Source of the DNA: Aralia elata
Taxonomy: Eukaryota; Streptophyta; Magnoliopsida; Apiales; Araliaceae
NCBI GenBank assembly: GCA_034770075.1
Contig: CM068379.1
Location: forward strand, 45,205,130-45,269,129
Length of the DNA stretch: 64,000 nucleotides
Reading direction: 5' to 3'
The notes beneath the pieces were generated by a model. It was not told the DNA's origin. It did no database searches and worked only from the letters and a program-made list of their open reading frames with translations. Made by a program: the position numbers and the translations under genes. The number at the start of each line of letters is the position of its first letter. Within the stretch, counting starts at the first letter, position 1. Positions 35,903 to 46,716 of the stretch are shown here, in pieces.

Positions 35903-36289
35903 ATGTCGAACGAGAGTCAAGATAGGTAATCAGTGAACCAGGAACCCATAGAACCTAAGGTGATAGGAGAATTGCTGGCGAGGGACGCTGAGCTAGAGGT
36001 TAGGGCTAAACAATTAGAGGCGCAGAACCACATCCACCAGATTTCTGAACAGCAGTACAAGGACGCTGCTTACCAGGCCCAGGCTGAGTTAGCCGAGTTG
36101 CGAGGGAGGCTGCTGCTAAGGGAGCTGCAGTTAGGACAATTGAAGGATGAGGTAAAGGCTAAGGATGCGAAGATAGTTGAATTGGAGCGAGCCTTAGACA
36201 TTGTCTGGATGCAGTTCGACGCTAGATGGATGAATCTGCCCTCCAGTAGCGAGAGCAAGCGTGAGTTGCATTCACCTTGTGTCCCCTAG
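35903..36289 (+). pseudogene. Tek-1 extra ORF upstream of gag, coiled coil
   Basis: An ORF of about 128 codons between PBS and gag. ATG at 35903 opens MSNESQDR and then TAA (35927-35929), after which the frame is open to 36289. From about 35960 the translation is strongly charged and helical, with heptad-like Leu spacing: LLARDAELEVRAKQLEAQN, then AELAELRGRLLLRELQLGQ, KDEVKAKDAKIVELERALDI. I do not recognise a family. A capsid-assembly or RNA-packaging accessory role is only a guess. The ATG follows a pyrimidine/AG context (TGTATTGTAG) that could be a splice acceptor. The stop is one C-to-T step from CAA. Confidence 0.6.
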
Positions 36290-36797
36290 AGGATAGTTGG
36301 AAGTGGGTGGTTATGCCTTGATCAGTGTTATTGGTACTACCATTTGGTTTACTAGAAATTGTATTAACCTCAGCAAGGTGCGAGGTAGTTCGTAGGTAGG
36401 ATGTACTTCCCAACTATGTAGGTAGGAAAGAATGGTTTAAGTAAATCCCATCTTTGGTTATTTTACTGGGATGGTAGCATTTATAGCAATATACCTGTGA
36501 TAAACGTGTAAAACACTAAAGTTGGTATATGAATATAAATGCATTATTATGGTATGTGTTTGAGAATTTTACCTGGTAAACCGTCAATTCAATAGTTATG
36601 TTAATTCAGTAAAACTGAATCGGTATTTTAGCAACTTAAATCACTAATCGGGTAAAAGTAGAATTCCCGAGGTTGGGTAATCTAGAGCTCCCACATGATG
36701 GTCATGCGATTGTTCGAGTACAATATTGTATTGCATGTTAAATACTTATATGTTACTAAAACCCGAGTAACGTGTTAGGACTTTGTTTAAACAGATA
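36290..36797 (+). other. Spacer between extra ORF and gag
   Basis: No ORF is supported. TTGTTTAAACAG directly upstream of the gag ATG resembles a splice acceptor. Otherwise nothing is recognised. Confidence 0.5.
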
Positions 36798-38273
36798 ATG
36801 CCGCCCAGACGAATCCTACGAAACCAAGGGGTCGAAGAGTCGGTTAACAATGCAGAGGGAACTCAGCCAAACCCAATGCAAGACTTTATCAACATGATGG
36901 CCGAAGCTCTGCGGAATCAAACGACTACGGCAGGAAACCAGACGGGCAACCACTTAGCCAATTTTAAAGATTTCAAGGCAGTAGGGCCGCCGGAGTTTAG
37001 GGGAACAGCGGACCCGATAGAGGCCCAGTCATGGATAAAGGAGATTGAAAAGGCCTTTGTCATCGCTAGAGTCGCTGAGGAGTAGAAGACAGTTTTTGCT
37101 ACTTACTTAATGAAAGGTGAGGCTAACTTCTGGTGGGAAGCCAATCAGAACAAAGCTGGAACTGGAGTCGTGGCGTGGGAAGCTTTCAAGACGTTGTTTT
37201 TCGAGAATTACTTTCCTGAGAGTACGCAGGCAAAAATGGAGATCAAGTTTCTAGAATTGAAGCAAGAAAATTTGTCAGTGTCGTAGTATGCTGCAAAATT
37301 CAATGAATTGGCTAGATTCGCCCCACATCAGGTGAATACTGAGGTGAGGAAGGCCAGGAGATTCGAGAATGGATTAAAGTCGTGGATCTACAACAAGGTA
37401 GCGGTTTTGCAAATTACATCGTTCTCAACCTTGTTGGAGAAAGCTCTCATTGCTGAAGGTGGGAGTGAAGCAGTTTTGAAATATAATCGGGAAAGGAACA
37501 AGAAGAAGGTAGAAGGAGGAAATATAAACGTTAGCGGTGGTGGCAGCAACAATAGGAAGCGTCAATGGAGCAGTGGGGGTAGCAATTCTGAAATTTAGCA
37601 AGGGAGCTTACAACAGAAAAGGCAGGTATGTGGAAATTGCGGAAAGGGTCATTCGGGGGAGTGCATGAAAGGAAATATGGTTTGTTATACTTGTGGACAA
37701 GAAGGGCATATCTCACCCAATTGTCCTAAGGCAAAGAAAGGGGGTTGTTTCACTTGTGGAGAGCTGGGACATCGAAGCAAGGACTGTCCAAGGAAGAAAA
37801 ACATGGATGGCGGAAGCGGCAATAGGGGCAACAACTCGAGGGCAACCAGTGGAGGACCAGCCCAGCCAAATAAGCCAACAGCAAGGACCTTCAACATGAC
37901 AGTGCAAGATGCCGTGGCATCCAGGGAGGTGGTGTTAGGTATTATTCCAATCAACAACATAGATGCCTATGTGCTATTTGATTCGGGAGCTTCATGTTCT
38001 TTTGTTTCTGATGAATTTGCTCAAAGACTTAATTTACCTAATGAACTGTTAGAACACCCGATGAATGTAGAAGTAGCGAACAAAGAGATTATCCCCGTGA
38101 ACTACATTTATAAGAATTGTTGTGCTGATGTGAGAGGGTTTAAGCTTAACGTGGACTTGTTGCCGATTCGTCTTGGAGAATTCGATGTAATCCTTGGGAT
38201 GGATTGGTTAGCGAGCCACGGGGCGGTCATTGACTGTAAGAAAAAAGTGCATACACCTGCAGACTCCGGGTAA
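36798..38273 (+). pseudogene. Tek-1 gag and protease, three in-frame stops
   Basis: ATG at 36798 opens MPPRRILRNQG; an upstream TTG is less likely. The frame shows the Gag domain (FKDFKAVGPPEFRGTADPIE, then ANFWWEANQNKA and LLEKALIAEGG), a nucleocapsid with CGNCGKGHSGEC and two CCHC knuckles (CYTCGQEGHISPNC, CFTCGELGHRSKDC), and the aspartic protease motif LFDSGASCSFVSDEF near 37975. Stops are at TAG 37083-37085, TAG 37284-37286 and TAG 37596-37598. Gag would form particles and package RNA; the protease would process the polyprotein. Near 38240-38247 the frame shifts by one base in an A run before the RT part. Confidence 0.93.
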
Positions 38274-40131
38274 GTCGAAGGTGGTGTTCTATGGTAGTAA
38301 ATCGCCGAGACAATCTTGTTGTCTGACGATGATGCAAGCGAAGAGATTGCTTAAGAAGGGTTGTATAGGTTATTTGGCTCACGTGGTAGATACTCGACGG
38401 GTCGAGGTTGAACTGAGTCAGATACCCGTTGTAAGGGAATTCGCTGATGTCTTCCCAGATGAACTTCCGGGACTGCCGCCGGATAGAGAGATAGAATTTG
38501 CAATCGACTTGGTACCCGGGACGGCACCGATATCTAAGGCGCCTTACCGAATGGCACCAGTAGAGATGAAAGAACTGATGATTCAACTGCAGGAACTGTT
38601 AGACAGGGGTTATATCAGGCCAAGCGTGTCACCATGGGGAGCGTCAGTTCTGTTTGTAAAGAAGAAGGATGGCTCGATGAGGCTTTGTATCGACTACCGT
38701 GAGTTGAACAAAGTTACGATTAAGAATAGGTATCCGCTGCCCAGGATAGACGATCTGTTTGATCAACTCAAGGGAGCGAAATACTTTTCAAAGATCGATT
38801 TAAGGACGGGCTATCATCAACTAAGGGTGAGACGGGAGGATATCCTGAAGACGGCATTCAGAACTCGTTATGGACATTTCGAGTTTCTGGTTATGTCATT
38901 TGGCCTGACAAATGCACCAGCAGCATTCATGGATATGATGAACAGAGTGTTCAAGCAGTATTTGGACAAGTTCGTGGTAGTATTCATCGATGATATCTTG
39001 GTGTATTCAGTGTCAGAGGAAGAACATGCTGAACATCTAAGGATTGCCTTGGAGGCATTAAGAAGGGAGAAGCTATACGCGAAGTTTTCAAAGTGTGAAT
39101 TTTGGTTGCAGAGGGTGCAGTTTCTTGGACACGTCATTGACAGTAATGGTGTTTCGGTAGACCCAGCAAAGGTGGAAGCCATTATCAACTGGGAGCAACC
39201 AAAGACGCCAACGGAGATCAGGAGTTTCCTAGGGTTAGCGGGATACTATCGGAGATTCATCCAGGATTTTTCGAAGATAGCATCACCGTTGACCAATCTG
39301 ACTAGAAAGACGGTAAAGTTCGTCTGGACAGAGAAGTGCGAGGAGAGTTTCTTGGAGTTGAAGAAGAGACTTAGCCAAGCACCAGTGTTGGCATTACCAG
39401 ACGACACTGGAGGTTTTGTAGTATACAGTGATGCGTCACACAAGGGCCTTGGTTGTGTACTAATGCAGCACGGCAGGGTCATTGCGTACGCTTCACGCCA
39501 GCTGAAGGACTATGAGAAGGGATACCCGACTCATGATCTGGAATTAGCAGCAGTAGTGTTCGCCTTGAAGATTTGGAGGCACTACCTATATGGAGAGAAG
39601 TGCGAGATATATACAGATCACAAAAGTCTGAAATATATCTTCACTCAGAAGGAGCTGAATATGAGGCAGCGCCGATGGTTAGAATTAATCAAGGATTACG
39701 ATTGTGAGATTCTGTACCATCCGGGCAAAGCAAATGTAGTGGCAGATGCCCTGAGTAGGAAAGGCAAAGAGAAGTTGATGAGGCTTACAACTCAGGCAGA
39801 GCTGATAAAGGACTTTGGACGCCTGGAACTGGAGGTTAAGTATCCAATGGAGACGGACGAAAAATTGTTCACCGTGACAGTGGGTCCGACTCTACTGGAT
39901 AAGATAAAGGAGGCTCAAGAATTTGATGAAGAATGCATTGGCATTAAGAAGCAACTATCGGAAGGAAAAACGTTGAAGTTCAAGGTTGACAGCACGGGTC
40001 TGCTGAGATTCGAGGGAAGGATCTGGATACCCTATGTACCAGACTTAAGGGAAGAAATATTGCAGGAGGCCCAAAATACGAGATTTTCGGTACATCCGGG
40101 TAGCACTAAGATGTATCAAGATCTTCGTTAA
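38230..40131 (+). pseudogene. Tek-1 pol: reverse transcriptase and RNase H
   Basis: An open stretch of 633 codons. The conserved part begins after the A-run frameshift. RT motifs include LPPDREIEFAIDLVPGT, RLCIDYRELNKVTIKNRYPL, FSKIDLRTGYHQL and the catalytic FIDDILVYS (residues about 252-260), all intact. RNase H follows with YSDASHKGLGCVLMQ (Asp near residue 400), HDLELAA, YTDHKSLKYIF and ADALSRK. It ends in the integrase N-terminal zinc region (HPGSTKMYQDLR), where TAA at 40129-40131 cuts the frame. RT-RNase H converts packaged RNA to DNA. GC content and codon use differ markedly from the AT-rich LTRs. Confidence 0.95.
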
Positions 40132-41319
40132 CATTATTGGTGGCCGCATTTGAAAGGGGAAGTTGCGGAATTCGTCAGCCGGTGTTTAACTTGCCAGAGG
40201 GTCAAGGTAGAGCACCAACGGCCGAGCGGATTGTTGCAGCCCTTAGAGATTCCCGAGTGGAAGTGGGAGCACATCACTATGAATTTTGTGGTAGGACTCC
40301 CGACAACACAAAAGGGTCTAGACGCCATCTGGGTGATCGTAGATCGATTGACCAAGTCTGCCCATTTTCTACCGATCAAGATCAGGTACAAATTGGAGCA
40401 GTTGGCGAAACTCTACGTAAAGGAGATAGTATCGCGACATGGGGTGCCGGTTTCTATTGTGTCTGACAGAGATCCGCGCTTCACGTCAAATTTTTGGAGA
40501 AGCCTACAGGAGAGACTGGGAACACAGTTGAGAATGAGTACGGTGTATCATCCTCAGACCGATGGTCAGAGCGAGCGAACTATTCAGACCTTAGAGGACA
40601 TGCTCCGGGCAGTTGTGATGGACTTAGGTGGCAGCTGGGACGATCATTTGCCCTTGGTAGAGTTCGCTTACAACAATAGTTACCACGCTAGCATTGGTAT
40701 GCCACCGTACGAAGCATTATATGGAAGGAAGTGTCGAACGCCGTTGTGTTGGGATGAAGTTGGTGAACGGAGATTGTTGGGACCAGAATTGGTACAACAA
40801 ACCGTGGAAATCATTAAAGTAATAAGGCAGCGGTTAGTAGCGGCCCAGGATCGTCAGAAGAAGTATGCCGACTTACATCGTCAGAAGCGAGACTTTGAAG
40901 TTGGCAGCTATGTATTTTTGAAGGTATCTCCCTGGAAAGGGAAGATCCGCTTTGGGAAGAAGGGCAAGCTGAGCCCTAGGTTCATAGGATCTTTCGAAAT
41001 ATTGAGGAGAATAGGCGAAGTGGCGTACGAGGTAGCATTACCCCCTGAGCTTGAGCACATTCACAACGTGTTTCATGTATCGGTGTTACGTCCATATAAG
41101 CCAGACTACAAGCATGTTATTTCCTATGAGCCAATTCAAGTCGAGAAGGACTTATCGTACGAGGAGGTTCCTGTCCAGATTCTCGATAGGAAGGAACAGA
41201 AGCTGAGAAACAAGACCATACATTCCGTCAAAGTTCTCTGGAGGAATCACGCAGTCGAAGAAGCTACGTGGGAACTCGAAGAGAAAATGAAGGCGAATTA
41301 TCCGTTCTTATTTGAGTAA
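40132..41319 (+). pseudogene. Tek-1 integrase and chromodomain
   Basis: In the same frame as RT after TAA at 40131. It begins HYWWPHLKGEVAEFVSRC with the CLTC part of the HHCC zinc finger. In the catalytic core the first acidic position reads MNFVVGLP: codon AAT at 40282-40284, Asn where gypsy integrases have Asp. The second Asp (SDRDPRFTS) and Glu (DGQSERTIQTLED) are present. A GPF/Y-like segment (GKLSPRFIGSFEILRRIGE) and a C-terminal chromodomain-like stretch (VPVQILDRKEQKL, then VKVLWRNHAVEEATWELE) follow. Chromodomains of this branch are thought to guide insertion to heterochromatin. Confidence 0.94.
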
Positions 41320-41356
41320 CCCTATTTTTGCAATTCCGAGGACGGAATTTTTATAA

Positions 41357-41367
41357 GGGGAAAGGGA
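41357..41367 (+). promoter_or_regulatory. Tek-1 polypurine tract
   Basis: GGGGAAAGGGA ends exactly at the start of the 3' LTR and would prime plus-strand DNA synthesis. Confidence 0.9.
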
Positions 41368-44300
41368 TGTAATGCCCGTGAATTTTGAACGTCCTTATTA
41401 ATTAAATCTAATTTAATTCAATGAGTTAACGTTGTGTTCTATTTAAATCAGCTTGGGTTAATTGGTGGGAGATGTATAAGATGTGTCTATACTCGTATTG
41501 GCAGGTATGATATAACTATGGTTAAGAGATAACCATAGGTGAGTCAACTGTAGGAATTGGTGGGTAATGACTAAAATGGCCAAGAGTGGTTAATAACCAA
41601 GGTAATTATGTAAGGGCAATAACCATTGTATATCCAAGTGGTTAATAACCAATGAAATGATGGCGGGATAATAACCATTGTGTTTAACCAATGTAATGAT
41701 GGCAAGATAATAACCAATGTCTAATAACCAATGAAGAATGGGTAATAACTAATGGATAATTAAGATTTTGCGAAAAGACTATTTTAACCTTGAAAGAGGT
41801 TGGGAAAGGACTAAAATACCCTTGAGGAAGTTGCTAGGAAACTTCCTACTATTGATGAATTGACCAAATTGCCCTTGCCTAGTCATGATTAATGACTATT
41901 TTGCCCATGGTCTCTACTTTCCTATAAATAGGACCCCTCACCAAAGTTAACAAGAGTTGGCTCACTTATTATTCACCAAGTGTAGAGAGAGTTTGTGAGT
42001 TGGAAGAGAGAAGCAAGAACAAATCTTGTGGGAGAAAGAAGAGGGTCTTGATTGTTTAGGCCATCCCCATTCACAACCTATTTTGGGAAGGAAAAGAAGA
42101 AGAAGAAATCAAAAAGGTATAACTCCAAACTTTAAGCTATTTTAATGTGTTTGGACATAGATCCTTGAAGTTTTATGTTCTTGATGGCTAGAACCTTATG
42201 ATAAGGTTAGATCTTGAATATATAATGTTTTGCTTGTTCATATGTGTGAGTTTATGTTGGAAAAATTTAGAAGAAAGGAAGTAAAGGAGATTTCCGGAAA
42301 TTTTATTTGAAAAAGGTTGTTATATGCTTGTCATTTTGAAATCTATAAAGGGATCTTGTGATTTTCTTTCTTGATATGCTAGATCCATAGGTTAGGGACA
42401 AAATCCCTTTTGAATCACTCAAATATGTTGAAAAATGAGCAAACCATGAATTTATTACCAAAGCATGCCAACTGTTGAACAACCTTGCTGACCCCTGACT
42501 TTGAGCCTGTTTTCCGAGACCTAGACATAACCAAATTTGATGTTTGATAAATGAAAAGTGTAGTTCAGGAAGATACGAATCCAACAAAATCGACGGATCG
42601 TAAATCGAAGTTGTAGATTTCGTTTTATGAAGGTTTTGGTGAAAGACCCCAAATCTGAAAATCAAGAACGAAAATTAGAAAAAAAAAATTAACTATTTGT
42701 TATTTAATTATGTTTAAATAATAAATAAAGTTAAGTAATTGATTAATTATTATTAAATAATGATTAAGGATAATTAAGAATTATAAATTAATTATTTATG
42801 ATTTGATTAACTTTAAAATATAAATAAACCTAATTAGTTATTATTTATTATTAAATAATAACTAAAGATAATTAGTACTCACTTATTAGTTATTTATTAT
42901 TTGATTAACATTAAATAATAAATAAACCTAATTAGTTATTATTAAATAATAACTAAAGATAATTCTTATTCACTAAGTAATTATTTATTACTTGATTAAC
43001 CTTAAATAATAAATAAATCTAATTAGTTATTATTTATTATTAAATAATAACTAAAGATAATTCATATTTACTAACTAATTATTTATTATTTAATTAACTT
43101 TAAATAATAAATAAATCTAATTAGCTATTATTTATTATTAAATAATAACTAAAGATAATTATTACTTACTAATTAATTATTTATTATTTGATTAACTTTA
43201 AATAATAAATAAACTTAATTAGTTATTATTTATTATTAAATAATAACTAAAGGTAATTCATATTTACTAATTAATTATTTTTTTTAATAACTAAAGATAA
43301 TTGTTACTCACTAATTAATTATTATTTGATTAAACTTTAAATAATAAACAAACCTAATTAATTATTATTTAATCTTAAATAATAATTAAAGACAATTAAA
43401 AATTTATAATTCGATTATTATTTAATTAATAATTAAATAATAAGTGAATATAATTAGTTATTAATTACTATTAATAATAACTAAAGATAATTAATTAATT
43501 ACTATTTAATAGTAATTAAATGAAGATAGAGTTAATAAAATAGAGAGAGTTTAATAACCCATTAATTAAACAATCATAACAAATTGTTTAAGGGTTTAAT
43601 AAATGAATATTACTTAAGAAAAAGTAATGTTAATTAATTGAACAATTATTACTAATTGTTTAAGGGTTTAATAAGTTTTTATCACTTAAGGGAAACATTG
43701 TTAATTAATTAAACCATCAACCTAGAGATCCATTAAAGTGTCTTATAGGATTTATGATAGTTTATTAACTTATGTGTGCTATGTGAATTGCTTAATTGTT
43801 AAATAAATAGCATAAGTAAGCGTATCGATATACAACTACGCAGAACTAATTGATAGACCGACATTATCTATGTTAGGTTCTTCAAGGCCAAATAGTTAAA
43901 GCTAGAATTATTTGTAGCTGAGCAGACAGGCAAGTTCCTAACCTTAAACTTCTTACATTATTGCAAGTTCCCTAACTCAAACTCGAGTTATTATTTTCGA
44001 AGCATGTTAGTGAATAATTATTGTCGATTATTCACATCTATACTATTTATTGAGATTCGCACATTGTGCAATTGAATTCCTATCCTATTATGATTGAACC
44101 GTAAATTTAATTAAAGTTCTTTCAAGTATGAATTGTTTATGAGATCGATCTATGCTATTTGTATCAGCTAGATCCAGCATGTCTAAATTGGTTAAGACAA
44201 TGGTATTTTAAAAGCTGTTCTTATTAAATTGTTGTGGTAAGAACTCTTGGCTGAGAAAAGGATAAACTTGTTTAAGGCATGATATCAATGCTGGTTATTA

Positions 44301-44905
44301 AGTGTTTATGCATAAATCACGGGGTATGAGAGGCTGATCCCTTCGATTACCAAAACTTTTTAAGAGGTCCAGCTTACATGCTGAGAACCTTGGAAAACGT
44401 CCTTGGTTATTTCAAACCACTCAGTAATTGTCATTCAATTATTCGAATATTCAACTGTTGTTTATTAATTCAATGCTCCTCCACACTCTTATACTGTTGT
44501 TGAACATTGAAAGCGAAATTTCCTTCTATCATGATATATCTCTTTGTGTATATACTTGCTAAGCAAATTAGTTGCTTATCCTTGCTATATCATGATCTTT
44601 ATTTCAGCTAAGGCAGAAACGTCTAGGGGAGACAAAGGAAAAGGGAAGGTGCAAGAGTAGATGCCCGTTAGTGCCTATGTACTAGCTATTTCTGAATGTT
44701 GTTTGATTAAGTGAACCTTTATTTGTATTAAGAGTACGTTTTATGTTAAGGTTAAAGAACCTTGGGACCAGAATTGTAAGACTTTATTTCCATTCGATAA
44801 ACAATGTATGTTTATTATTCCGTATTTAGTTAGATAGTATGTTTGTCGTCGATTATCGTGAGCACCGAATTCTAGGTTAGGAAACCCGGATTTGGGGGTG
44901 TCACA
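41368..44905 (+). mobile_element. Tek-1 3' LTR
   Basis: 3,538 bp, co-linear with the 5' LTR. I counted five substitutions by line-by-line reading, near 41500, 42655, 42782, 43677 and 44342, plus two indels. Confidence 0.93.
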
Positions 44906-44959
44906 AAGTATATGCTACATCATATCAAATATGATTGGCTTGTGTGCATACTACTTTCA
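44906..44959 (-). mobile_element. Ang-3 5' LTR, last piece
   Basis: AAGTATATGCTACATC to TTTCA: the LTR end displaced by Tek-1, followed by the Ang-3 TSD AAAAG. Confidence 0.92.
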
Positions 44960-45778
44960 AAAAGTTGATGCATTAGTTGTAGGAACTTATTATTTAGCAT
45001 TGCCTACGGGCAAGTCCATTAGTTTAAATAATTGTTATTATGTTCCAACACTTATAAGAAACATTATTTCTATTTCTGTATTGGATATGAATGGTTTTGA
45101 TATTATAATAAAGAACAACAATTGTTCTATTTATAATAAGAATGTTCTATATGGTGTTGGCAATTTACTGAATGGACTTTATATACTTGACTTGCATGAA
45201 AATATACTTCAAATTGAACAAACTAAGAAAAGAAAAAGAGATGATGTTAATTATCCCTTTATGTGGCACTGTAGACTCGGTCATATTAATGAAACAAGAT
45301 TAACCAAGTTGCATAAAGATGGGCTTTTAGAGTTATCTAATTATGAATCATATCTAACTTGTGAATCTTATCTCATGGGTAAGATGACCAAATCTCCTTT
45401 TAGTGGAAAAAGAGAAAGAGTTACAGAGTTGTTAGCGTTGGTACACATAGACGTATATGGACCTATGACAACGACTGCACGAGGAGGAGGGTATTCTTAT
45501 TTTATTACTTTCACTGATGATCATTCAAGATTTAGATATGTGTATTTGATGAAATACAAATCTGAATCGTTTGAAAAGTTCAAAGAATTCAGAAGTGAAG
45601 TAGAGAAGCAAACTGACAAGAGTATTAAGATTCTTCAATCGGATCGAGAAGGGGAATACTTAAGCAATGAGTTTCTCAATTGTCTTAAAGAAAATGGTAT
45701 AATCTCACAATAGACTCCACCAAGGACGCCACAGTTGAATGGTGTATTTGAAAGGAGAAATCGAACATTGTTGGACAT
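44960..45778 (+). pseudogene. Ang-2 pol: spacer and integrase, truncated
   Basis: Continues Ang-2 from 12350: ALVVGTYYLALPTGKSISLN, then LIRNIISISVLDMNGF. The GAG-pre-integrase zinc region MWHCRLGHINETRL is present, but the C..C pair reads TCESYLMGK, with Tyr at the second Cys. First catalytic Asp (LVHIDVYGPM), second (LQSDREGEYLS) and Glu (NGVFERRNRTLLD) can all be seen. A TAG at 45711-45713 interrupts between the second Asp and the Glu. The frame ends at 45778, where the sequence changes to Ang-1 LTR. The part between the two GATGAT words (45240-45245; 45516-45521) is what Ang-1, -3 and -4 lack. Confidence 0.88.
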
Positions 45779-46711
45779 ACCTTATAAATAATGTATCATG
45801 ACTATCCGGATAATATGAATTCAACATTTAATCACAAAGAACACAAAGAACCTATTATGTGAATAGTTACCGTACAATTCAATCCTTCTACAACTCAATG
45901 TCCCGATTAAACATAAGACATGAAATTACTGACAAGTCTTATTTATTTAATTATATGCATTTCGATTCTAAAATGCACAACTCCAGTTAATGTAAATTAG
46001 AAACTCCTTTCTAATTTCCATTTACATTGCCCAATGATTTTTGAGTTGTCATCCATCGAATCGCATAGGACATTCTCTCCCTTTATTGGAAGTAGTAAAT
46101 CTTTTGTTGATCATTCACCTACCTCAAAGTACATTTTATTATATCCAAACATACCCTATAACATACTCTGAAGTATTAAGAAATATGACAAAGTATAATT
46201 CAGAATACACAAGATACTATGATGATCTCAAGTCCAAAGATCACTTGTACTATTATCACTATAGGAACTCCTATTGTCAGGCAAGTAAAATTGTATTAGG
46301 TGTTCCTTAAGCGAGTCACGTTCAGTGAACTTATTCTCTAATAAGCACCTACATACTTGCTTTAGTGTCTCCACGCAAATGATTATGAGATCAATCATCC
46401 TCTTCAACAGAGAAAGCATAGTATGTACTAATCTATCCGGAATCAGTAACCCCACATTAGTAATCCAACGATTAGAAACATTTTAGTTTTTAAGCTATCT
46501 AGAATTTAGATCTCATTAGCATGATCATCATCATGATTCTACAAGTATTGCTCTGAAACTATGGGTTTATCTCATTTAATTAATTCAACCAATTAACATG
46601 GATAAAGTATGTCTTTTAATTAAATGAATTCTTTTATTAATAAATGAACAAGATTACAAAGTAAATGCTTATCACATCCAATGTGATTGGCTTGAGGGCA
46701 TACTACTTTTA
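45779..46711 (-). mobile_element. Ang-1 5' LTR, truncated
   Basis: Aligns with 3878-4803. It lacks the first 965 bp or so and ends TTTTA at 46711 before TSD GTATC. Its left edge is the deletion junction with Ang-2. Confidence 0.88.
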
Positions 46712-46716
46712 GTATC

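Larger units (their letters stand above)
32141..44905 (+). mobile_element. Tek-1: Ty3/gypsy chromovirus, structurally complete
   Basis: A 12,765-bp element with LTRs 32141-35696 and 41368-44905 starting TGTAATG and ending GTCACA, and a perfect TSD AAGTA (32136-32140; 44906-44910). PBS, gag-pol and PPT are in the canonical order. Integrase follows RNase H (gypsy order) and the polyprotein ends in a chromodomain-like segment, fitting the Tekay/Del branch; long LTRs agree. The LTRs differ at five substitutions (four transitions) and two indels of 17 and 1 bp. At a commonly used rate of 1.3e-8 per site per year this is of the order of 50,000 years. The coding region is nevertheless broken. Confidence 0.95.
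12351..44959 (-). mobile_element. Ang-3: Ty1/copia element hosting three further insertions
   Basis: The minus-strand element is bounded by TGTTAGG at 12351 and TTTCA at 44959, with a perfect TSD AAAAG (12346-12350; 44960-44964). The 3' LTR is split over 12351-12508, 21495-21935 and 24046-25269 (about 1.81 kb net) and the 5' LTR over 30374-32140 and 44906-44959 (about 1.82 kb net). The internal part is 25270-30373. The first 158 bp of the two LTRs differ at about seven positions (roughly 4%), so it is much older than Tek-1 inside it. Confidence 0.9.
8126..45778 (+). mobile_element. Ang-2: Ty1/copia element, 3' part deleted
   Basis: The plus-strand element starts with an LTR (8126-9916), PBS, leader, gag and protease start (to 12350), then is interrupted by Ang-3 and resumes at 44965 with the spacer and integrase until 45778. 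The reading frame continues across the Ang-3 insertion once one copy of TSD AAAAG is discounted. RT, RNase H and the 3' LTR are gone: at 45778/45779 the integrase joins the truncated 5' LTR of Ang-1, so one deletion removed the ends of both elements. Unlike Ang-1, -3 and -4 it keeps the zinc-motif part of integrase. Confidence 0.85.
2913..46711 (-). mobile_element. Ang-1: long-LTR Ty1/copia element, outermost of the Ang nest
   Basis: A minus-strand copia element of Angela-like type: LTRs of about 1.9 kb, a PPT-like AAGTGGGA next to the LTR, and pol in the order protease, integrase, RT, RNase H. The TSD GTATC is at 2908-2912 and 46712-46716. The 3' LTR is 2913-4803 and coding remnants fill 4804-8125. 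The gag N-terminus, leader, PBS and the first 965 bp or so of the 5' LTR are missing; only 45779-46711 of that LTR remains. The outer right terminus reads TA instead of CA. Ang-2 is inserted in its gag at 8125. The Angela assignment rests on recollection of the lineage. Confidence 0.85.

Noticed and set aside
38230..38273. Possible programmed frameshift at the A run between Tek-1 gag/protease and RT.
   Set aside because: A +1 shift would be needed, no slippery heptamer is in the right frame, and chromoviruses of this type normally have one gag-pol frame. A one-base indel is simpler.
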